NCBI GenBank assembly: GCA_002429045.1
Contig: DIYM01000003.1
Span: 1 to 19,969, forward strand
Length of the DNA stretch: 19,969 nucleotides
From: Phycisphaerales bacterium UBA6054
Lineage (GTDB): Bacteria > Planctomycetota > Phycisphaerae > Phycisphaerales > UBA1924
Direction of reading: 5' to 3'
Position 1 is the stretch's first letter, and every line of letters begins with the position of its first letter. Shown one piece after another: positions 14,609 through 19,969 of the stretch. The notes under the pieces are model-generated. The model worked only from the letters and a program-made list of their open reading frames with translations, searched no databases and was not told where the DNA came from. The position numbers and the translations under genes were made by a program.

Positions 14609-17380
14609 ATGACCAGCGACCCGTTCAACGCCCAATCCACCCTCTCCGTCGACGGCGAGGACTACCGCTACATCCGGCTCGACGCGCTCAAGGAGAAGGG
14701 GCTCGGCGACATCGACCGCCTGCCCTACTCGATCCGCGTGCTCCTCGAAGCGATGCTCCGCAACCTCGACGGGTTCATCGTGACGAACGACGATGTCTCG
14801 GGGCTGGCGAACTACAACGCCGCGGACGTCAACCGGGTCGAGATGCCCTTCATGCCCGGGCGTGTGGTGCTGCAGGACTTCACCGGCGTGCCGTGCGTGG
14901 TCGACCTGGCCGCGATGCGCGACGCGATGAAGAACCTGGGCGGCGACCCGGCGCACATCAACCCCGCGGTCGCGTGCGACCTGGTCATCGACCACTCGGT
15001 GCAGGTGGACGACTTCGCGACCCGCGTGGCGCTGACGATCAACGCCGAGAAGGAGTTCGAGCGCAACAACGAGCGCTACACGTTCCTCAAGTGGGGCCAG
15101 GAGTCGCTGGACAACTTCCGGGCCGTGCCCCCGGCGACGGGCATCGTGCACCAGGTGAACCTCGAGTACCTCGCCCGCGGCTGCCTCGTCAAGAACGCCG
15201 GCGGCGCGAGCTGGGTGTACCCCGACTCGCTCGTTGGGACCGACAGCCACACCACCATGATCAACGGCGTCGGCGTGCTCGGCTGGGGCGTGGGCGGCAT
15301 CGAGGCCGAGGCCGTCATGCTCGGGCAGCCCGTGTACATGCTCACCCCCGAGGTGGTCGGCTTCAAGCTCAAGGGCAAGCTGCCCGAGGGCACCACCGCG
15401 ACCGACCTGGTGCTCGTGGTGACCCAGATGCTCCGCGCCCACGGCGTGGTCGAGAAGTTCGTCGAGTTCTACGGCGAGGGCATGGCCGAGCTTTCCGTGC
15501 CCGACCGGGCCACCATCGCGAACATGGCGCCCGAGTACGGCGCGACCTCCGGCTTCTTCCCGATCGACGACAAGACCATCGAGTACTTCCGCTTCACCGG
15601 CAAGACCGAGCACGAGGTCGCGCTGACCGAGGCGTGGGCCAAGGCGTCGGGTTTCTACTGGACGCCCGACGCGCCCGAGCCGAGCTTCAGCGCGACGCTC
15701 GAGCTGGATCTCGCGACCGTCAAGCCGTCGCTGGCCGGCCCGAAGCGCCCGCAGGACCGCATCGACCTCGCGTCGATCAAGAGCGCGTGGGACACGATGC
15801 TGACCGCGCCCAACGGGCCTCAGGGTCTGGGTGTGGACAAATCGAACCTCGGGACCACGGTCAACGTCGCGCACACCGTCGAGCGCACCGGTCAGACGCC
15901 GGGCATGACCAGCGAGCTGACGCACGGCTCGATCGTGATCGCCGCGATCACCAGCTGCACCAACACGAGCAACCCCGATGTGCTGATCGCCGCGGGTCTC
16001 GTGGCGCGCAAGGCCGCCGCCCTTGGCCTGACCCGCAAGCCGTGGGTGAAGACCAGCCTCGCGCCGGGCTCGAAGGTCGTGACCGAGTATCTCGACAAGG
16101 CGAACCTGTCCGCCGACCTGGACGCGCTGGGTTTCCAGACCGTCGGCTACGGCTGCACGACCTGCATCGGGAACTCCGGCCCGCTGCCGCCCGAGATCGA
16201 GCAGGGCATCTCCGAGGGCGACCTCGCCGTGGCGTCGATCCTCTCGGGCAACCGCAACTTCGAGGGGCGCGTGCATCCGGCGGTGAAGGGCAACTTCCTG
16301 GCCAGCCCGCCGCTGGTCGTGGCGTTCTCGCTCGCCGGGCGGATCGATATCGATGTCTACAACCAGCCGCTCACGCAGACCGCGGACGGCCGGGACGTCT
16401 ACCTCAAGGACATCTGGCCGACCAAGGCCGAGATCGACGCGATCAAGGCCGAGTGCGTGACCACCGAGCAGTTCGAGCGCAAGTACGCCAAGGTCTATGA
16501 CGAGAACGAGACCTGGAACAGCGTGCCGGTCTCCGAGTCCGAGCTGTTCCCCTGGGAAGACAGCAGCACCTATATCCAGAACCCGCCGTTCTTCGAGGGC
16601 ATGACCGGGGACGCGCCTGGGTTCGGCACGATCCGGGGCGCCCGCGTGCTGTGCCTGCTGGGCGACTCGGTCACGACCGACCACATCTCGCCCGCGGGGC
16701 GTATCGAGCCCGAGACGCCGGCCGGTCAATACCTGCTCAAAGCGGGGGTCGAGAAGTCCGCGTTCAACTCCTATGGCTCACGGCGCGGCAACGACCGCGT
16801 GATGACCCGCGGCACGTTCGCCAACGTCCGCGTCAAGAACCGCATCGCGGCCGACGGCTCGGACCAGCCCGAGGGCGGCTGGACCCGGAACTTCACGAAG
16901 GGCAACACGCTGGCCGACGCGCCGGTCGAGTACATCTACGACGCCGCCCAGGACTACAAGGCCGCCGGCATGCCGCTGGTCGTGGTCGCGGGCAAGGACT
17001 ACGGCATGGGCTCGTCGCGCGACTGGGCCGCCAAGGGCACGATGCTGCTTGGCGTCAGGGCGGTCATCGCCGAGTCGTTCGAGCGCATCCACCGCAGCAA
17101 CCTGGTCTTCATGGGCGTCCTGCCCCTCATCTTCCAGAACGGCCAATCGGCGTCGTCGCTCGGGCTGAAAGGCGATGAGACCTTCGACATCCACATGCCC
17201 GACCCGGTCGAGCCGCGCTGCGATGTGAAGGTCACCGCGACCAGCCCGGACGGCGAGACGATCGAGTTCACCTGCACCAGCCGCGTGGACACCCCGGTCG
17301 AGATCGAGTACTTCCGCAACGGCGGCATCCTGCAGACGGTGATCCGCAAGAAGCTCAACGAGGCGAAGCAGCCGGTCTGA
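14609..17380 (+). CDS. acnA: Aconitate hydratase (AcnA/IRP type)
   Basis: Interconverts citrate and isocitrate via cis-aconitate in the TCA cycle, using a [4Fe-4S] cluster; members of this AcnA/IRP branch can bind RNA when the cluster is lost. The length of 923 is slightly above the usual 890-910. The three cluster ligands are Cys450 (ITSCTNTSNP) and Cys516/Cys519 (GYGCTTCIGNSG). Other signatures are YPDSLVGTDSHTTMINGVGVLGWGVGGIEAEA near residue 210, GNRNFEGRVHP, the domain-linker region, SVTTDHISPAG and the swivel-domain motif GKDYGMGSSRDWAAKG with its catalytic Ser-Ser-Arg. The start is supported by AAGGAG about 7 nt before the ATG. A 110-bp AT-rich leader upstream and an intrinsic terminator downstream mark it as a single-gene transcription unit. 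All catalytic and ligand residues I can place are intact. Confidence 0.97.
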   Translation: MTSDPFNAQSTLSVDGEDYRYIRLDALKEKGLGDIDRLPYSIRVLLEAMLRNLDGFIVTNDDVSGLANYNAADVNRVEMPFMPGRVVLQDFTGVPCVVDLAAMRDAMKNLGGDPAHINPAVACDLVIDHSVQVDDFATRVALTINAEKEFERNNERYTFLKWGQESLDNFRAVPPATGIVHQVNLEYLARGCLVKNAGGASWVYPDSLVGTDSHTTMINGVGVLGWGVGGIEAEAVMLGQPVYMLTPEVVGFKLKGKLPEGTTATDLVLVVTQMLRAHGVVEKFVEFYGEGMAELSVPDRATIANMAPEYGATSGFFPIDDKTIEYFRFTGKTEHEVALTEAWAKASGFYWTPDAPEPSFSATLELDLATVKPSLAGPKRPQDRIDLASIKSAWDTMLTAPNGPQGLGVDKSNLGTTVNVAHTVERTGQTPGMTSELTHGSIVIAAITSCTNTSNPDVLIAAGLVARKAAALGLTRKPWVKTSLAPGSKVVTEYLDKANLSADLDALGFQTVGYGCTTCIGNSGPLPPEIEQGISEGDLAVASILSGNRNFEGRVHPAVKGNFLASPPLVVAFSLAGRIDIDVYNQPLTQTADGRDVYLKDIWPTKAEIDAIKAECVTTEQFERKYAKVYDENETWNSVPVSESELFPWEDSSTYIQNPPFFEGMTGDAPGFGTIRGARVLCLLGDSVTTDHISPAGRIEPETPAGQYLLKAGVEKSAFNSYGSRRGNDRVMTRGTFANVRVKNRIAADGSDQPEGGWTRNFTKGNTLADAPVEYIYDAAQDYKAAGMPLVVVAGKDYGMGSSRDWAAKGTMLLGVRAVIAESFERIHRSNLVFMGVLPLIFQNGQSASSLGLKGDETFDIHMPDPVEPRCDVKVTATSPDGETIEFTCTSRVDTPVEIEYFRNGGILQTVIRKKLNEAKQPV

Positions 17381-17404
17381 ACATCCGCTTGATGTGAGCA
17401 CTGG

Positions 17405-17433
17405 AAAGCGCGCCGGTCTGGGCGCGCTTTTTC
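17405..17433 (+). terminator. Rho-independent terminator of acnA
   Basis: AAAGCGCGCC (17405-17414) pairs perfectly with GGCGCGCTTT (17421-17430) across a 6-nt loop, giving a 10-bp stem followed by more T (TTTTTCT counting the end of the stem). It begins 24 nt after the acnA stop. This is the only canonical intrinsic terminator I found in the window. Confidence 0.88.
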
Positions 17434-17439
17434 TATACT
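17434..17439 (+). promoter_or_regulatory. -10 element (TATACT) of the retropepsin-like gene, leaderless geometry
   Basis: TATACT matches TATAAT at 5 of 6 positions and starts one base after the T-run of the acnA terminator. Six bases (GTGACA) separate it from ATG 17446, so transcription would begin at or next to the start codon. No SD fits in the available space, because the terminator hairpin occupies it. No -35 match is seen inside the hairpin. Confidence 0.55.
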
Positions 17440-17445
17440 GTGACA

Positions 17446-18639
17446 ATGGCGGCACGATCCAGACTCGCGAACGCTTTGCTCTGTGCTTTGATCGGACTCC
17501 TTTGCGCCGGCTGCGTGCACAGCTGGGAGAGATACACCGCGGAGGCGCTCGACCCCGCGGGTCTGGTTGAGAGCGAACGAAGCTACGGCTCGTTGTACGT
17601 GAACGTCTCGATCAACGGGACCGGGCCGATCCGGATGCTGCTCGACACCGGCGCGTACATCAACTCGGTCTCGAGCGAGACCGCCGACCGGATCGGGCTT
17701 GTCCCGCGCGGGACCTGGGACATCCGCGACTTCAACGGCCAAGCGGTGCGGTCGAGCCGGGCCGCGGTCGATGAGATGATCGTCGGCGGGCTGACGCTGC
17801 GCGACTTCGAGGTCTGGATCAATCCGGCGCGAGAGGAACATGGCGACCAAGGCGTGCTCGGCATGATCGGGATCCAGGATCATACGCTCGCCATGAACTT
17901 CGAGACCGGGCAAGTCGAACTGAGCGACGAGCGGCTCAACCCCGATGACCCGGGCGTCATCGAGTTCCGGCTCTCCGAGGATTACAAGGCCAAGATCCCG
18001 GTCTTGATCGAGAAACCGTCCGGCGCGTTTGAGCGTGTCTGGGCGACGCTCGACACAGGTTTTCGTGGCACGCTCACGCTCGGTCGGCGGGAGTCCCGTG
18101 CGCACCGCCTCGAGGACCGCTTGGTCTTCCGAACGCGGATGTACGGGACGCATGGACCATCGAGCTCGTGGGCCGCTGAGAAGCATCTGCTGGCGGGCGA
18201 TCTCAAGATCGGCGGGATCACGTACTCGCGGATCGTCGCGGCCACCGATCAGCCCGGCACCAATGCGGGCGCGGCCCTCTTTGAAGGCTGCCTGGTCACG
18301 ATCGACTGGCCGTCCAGCCTGCTGAAGATCGAGCGCGTCGATGGCGCGAGCCGGATGCTCGACCTGGCGTCGTATGGGATCCTCCCTATCGATGACGGGT
18401 CCGGCAGGCTGACGATCATCGCGGCATCCACTCAGCCCGATCCGGACGGGATGGCGCTGGACTATTCCAAGTCGATCGAGTCGGTCAACGGGCTGGAACC
18501 CGACGGGCGATTCCAGCACCGGAAACTCTGGCCGATCGGAACCGACGCACGGGAAGTCGTGATCAAGTATCGCGATCCGGACACGGGTGCAACCGGCGAG
18601 CACCGCCTCCCGATCGACAAGAGCCCGGCGCCACGATGA
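17446..18639 (+). CDS. Two-domain retropepsin-like aspartic protease lipoprotein
   Basis: A 397-residue probable lipoprotein. The leader MAARSRLANALLCALIGLLCAGC has a lipobox LCAGC with Cys23 as the lipidated residue. Two aspartyl-protease-like halves follow. The first has MLLDTGAYINSVSSETADRIGL with the catalytic-type D67-T-G; GLTLRDFEVWI and GVLGMIG follow in the expected flap and 'hydrophobic-hydrophobic-G' positions. The second has ATLDTGFRGTLTLGRRES with D203-T-G and GGITYSRIVA. Bacterial retropepsin-like domains act as dimers, each giving one Asp; here both halves are in one chain. The C-terminal 100 residues (LDLASYGILP...SIESVNGL) resemble the region after the second domain in related proteins, possibly with a degenerate PDZ-like fold. 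An alternative GTG start at 17440 adds two residues. The stop overlaps the start of the VOC remnant (ATGA). Substrate unknown. Confidence 0.8.
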   Translation: MAARSRLANALLCALIGLLCAGCVHSWERYTAEALDPAGLVESERSYGSLYVNVSINGTGPIRMLLDTGAYINSVSSETADRIGLVPRGTWDIRDFNGQAVRSSRAAVDEMIVGGLTLRDFEVWINPAREEHGDQGVLGMIGIQDHTLAMNFETGQVELSDERLNPDDPGVIEFRLSEDYKAKIPVLIEKPSGAFERVWATLDTGFRGTLTLGRRESRAHRLEDRLVFRTRMYGTHGPSSSWAAEKHLLAGDLKIGGITYSRIVAATDQPGTNAGAALFEGCLVTIDWPSSLLKIERVDGASRMLDLASYGILPIDDGSGRLTIIAASTQPDPDGMALDYSKSIESVNGLEPDGRFQHRKLWPIGTDAREVVIKYRDPDTGATGEHRLPIDKSPAPR

Positions 18640-18971
18640 CCGATCTGAACAGCCGGCTCCACCGCTTCGCCTGTGCCGATGTCGCTGTCGCTGGCCTCGA
18701 CCGGGCGATCGCGTTCTGCGAGGGGGCGCTCGGCGTGCCCTGTCACCGCGAGTCCGACGGCGGCTGGAAGTCCGCCGTCATCGACCACAAGGACGCCAGC
18801 GGCGGCACGCCCCCCACGCCCGAGGAGGTCGGCGTCCAATGCAGCCCGACTCGGGTGAGCGATCATCAAGGACGTCCACCCCATCGGGCCGAAGGGGTTC
18901 CGAATGGTGACCAAGGACAGCGAGGGGAACAGAGCCGCGTTGCTCTCGAACACCGACGCCTGGACACCTAG
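18636..18971 (+). pseudogene. Decayed VOC/glyoxalase-superfamily gene (internal deletion and frameshift)
   Basis: The ATG overlaps the TGA of the retropepsin-like gene (ATGA), so this was the second gene of an operon. The first 70 residues look like the N-terminal half of a vicinal oxygen chelate protein (DVAVAGLDRAIAFCEGALGVP...GGWKSAVIDH...GGTPPTPEEVGVQ). The same frame then turns into low-complexity sequence and stops at 18971. The expected C-terminal half is present in another frame from about 18859: AIIKDVHPIGPKGFRMVTKDSEGNRAALLSN, with the family's P.GF....D.EGN signature. The middle segment (roughly 30 residues, the normal 'dldaal..v...GG' helix) is missing at the junction. The C-terminal frame itself runs on without its own nearby stop. 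A sequencing error alone would not explain the missing segment. Metal ligands cannot be judged. Confidence 0.72.
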
Positions 18972-19969
18972 CTCGGCGGGACCACCATCATCACGCAGCT
19001 CGGCGCGGGCGGGTACTCGAGCTCGGCCCGGTACCCGCGGTACTCGTCGAGTGAGCCCCAGCGGCTCATCGCGAGCGCCTCGCTGACCATGCCCGGGTAG
19101 CCGCCGAGCCTCGGGGTCTGCATCACCGGGGCGGTGCCGAGCCGTCGGGCCGGCTCTGGCTCGTACAGCATCGATCCGGCGCCCGCGTCGCCCGGTCCGG
19201 TCGCGGGGCGGTCTTCGAGCAGGCCCAGCACACGCATCTGCGGCTCGCCGAAGTGCGCCAGGTCCTTGTGCACGAGCAGGTCGAACATGACCGCCTCGAC
19301 GGGTGTCCGCACCGTCAGCTTGTAGCGTCCCTCGGTGTTGGACTCGCTCCAGTGCAAGGGGATCGCGGACCGGTAGAGCTCGCCGGTCACGAACGTCACC
19401 GCGCCGTTTTTGCCCACCGCGCTGGGGGCCAGCTCGTCGTAGACGGTCCCGTCCGGGGCGGTGAACTGCCTGATCTCTGGCATCTCGCCCGAGCAGAACC
19501 TCGGCACCAATGGCAGGCCGTCGCCGATCGCGCCTTGCGGATCCAGCGGCTCGCGCCGGAACGACGTCTCGGGGGAACCCGAGTCGGTCTTGTTGGTCAG
19601 GCGACGGATGATCCAGGGCACATCGTCGCGGAGGCGTTCGAACCCGAACATGCCTCCGAGTTGGAGGACGTCGATCGAATCAGGGTCGTGCTCCGAAGGC
19701 CGAAGCGCCAGCGTCAGCGTCTGCGCCCGGGCCCTGACACCCCAGATCGCCGAGCCGGACCGGTAGAGCGCCTTGCGTTCTTCGGACTCGATGCGGTCGT
19801 CGCGCCCGCCCTTGGCGAGCATCGCCTCGAACGATCGGCGGTCGCCCGCGTGCCGGCGCATGAAGACCCGCAGCGAGCGGTCCGCGTCGCGCATCGCGCG
19901 GACGCGCGGCTCGCCCACCCCGTGGGCGGCGGCGGCCTTGAGCACGATCTCCACACCCGCGCTGCCCGG
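18968..19969 (-). CDS. Unrecognised protein, 5' end beyond the right window edge
   Basis: The frame is open to the right edge; a GTG at 19954 could start a 328-aa protein, but the preceding codons stay open and the first residues do not look like a start, so it is probably partial. I do not recognise a family. Visible features: a charged helical N-terminus with several Arg/Asp (RVRAMRDADRSLRVFMRRHAGDRRSFEAML), a central beta-rich part (LTLALRPSE; GAVTFVTGELYRSAIPLHWS; RYKLTVRTPVEAVMFDLLVHKDLAHF) and a C-terminal tail ending in CVMMVVPPS. No signal peptide or membrane segment is in view. The 'FDLLVHKDLAHFGEP' stretch suggests a folded domain rather than chance. Codon use (GC-rich third positions) matches its neighbours. 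The stop overlaps the end of the convergent VOC remnant by four bases. Confidence 0.62.
   Translation of the reverse strand, partial: PGSAGVEIVLKAAAAHGVGEPRVRAMRDADRSLRVFMRRHAGDRRSFEAMLAKGGRDDRIESEERKALYRSGSAIWGVRARAQTLTLALRPSEHDPDSIDVLQLGGMFGFERLRDDVPWIIRRLTNKTDSGSPETSFRREPLDPQGAIGDGLPLVPRFCSGEMPEIRQFTAPDGTVYDELAPSAVGKNGAVTFVTGELYRSAIPLHWSESNTEGRYKLTVRTPVEAVMFDLLVHKDLAHFGEPQMRVLGLLEDRPATGPGDAGAGSMLYEPEPARRLGTAPVMQTPRLGGYPGMVSEALAMSRWGSLDEYRGYRAELEYPPAPSCVMMVVPPS

Noticed and set aside
14561..16729. Very long minus-strand frame (722 codons) opposite acnA
   Set aside because: His/Arg/Val-rich translation without domain features; acnA on the plus strand is unambiguous.
16999..18603. Minus-strand frame of 534 codons opposite the retropepsin-like gene
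   Set aside because: It overlaps acnA, a clear terminator and a gene with lipobox and DTG motifs; no domain in the translation.

Overview
This is a GC-rich, gene-dense stretch of chromosome that most likely comes from a planctomycete of the class Phycisphaerae. Three things point there: a secreted beta-helix protein ending in the double 'FFD' dockerin-like tail common in that class, a spondin-domain protein with a PEP-CTERM-like tail lacking the PEP residues (PSPASAGLLAMGG followed by an arginine run), and a BamD-like/LptE-like outer-membrane assembly pair in a non-proteobacterial background. No rRNA, tRNA, insertion sequence, CRISPR array, phage or conjugation gene was seen. No stretch longer than about 300 bases is without a gene or gene remnant.

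Layout. Left part (1-4350): the 3' part of rmuC; a small CxxC/CxxC protein convergent with it at zero distance; an SRPBCC-fold protein; and, divergent from that, NADP-type glutamate dehydrogenase (gdhA) followed by an Fe-S-type uracil-DNA glycosylase-family protein. Centre-left (4370-8290, minus strand): a translationally coupled pair, a BamD-like TPR protein and an LptE-like lipoprotein, followed by ftsH with an unusual proline-rich N-terminal extension. Centre (8330-11280): two LysR regulators flanking a secreted spondin-domain protein. Centre-right (11290-14506): two divergent exported proteins, a 629-aa beta-helix protein with dockerin-like tail and a GH26-like glycoside hydrolase. Right (14600-19969): aconitase acnA with an AT-rich promoter island and a clear intrinsic terminator; a two-domain retropepsin-like lipoprotein; a decayed VOC/glyoxalase gene coupled to it; and the 3' part of an unrecognised gene running off the right edge.

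Functionally it is mostly core chromosome: nitrogen assimilation (gdhA), TCA cycle (acnA), DNA repair (rmuC, UDG-like), membrane protein quality control (ftsH) and outer-membrane biogenesis (bamD-like, lptE-like). It also carries a lineage-specific secretome (spondin, beta-helix, GH26-like, retropepsin).

Translation signals fall into two classes. Several genes have good Shine-Dalgarno sequences (zinc-ribbon gene, spondin gene, beta-helix gene, GH26-like gene, acnA). Four others have no SD but a TANNNT hexamer 5-6 nt before the ATG, the pattern expected of leaderless transcripts. I did not find a convincing undescribed multi-gene system. The best leads are the leaderless-start pattern, the acnA promoter palindrome, the altered GH26-like active site next to the beta-helix gene, the tandem retropepsin lipoprotein, and the FtsH extension.
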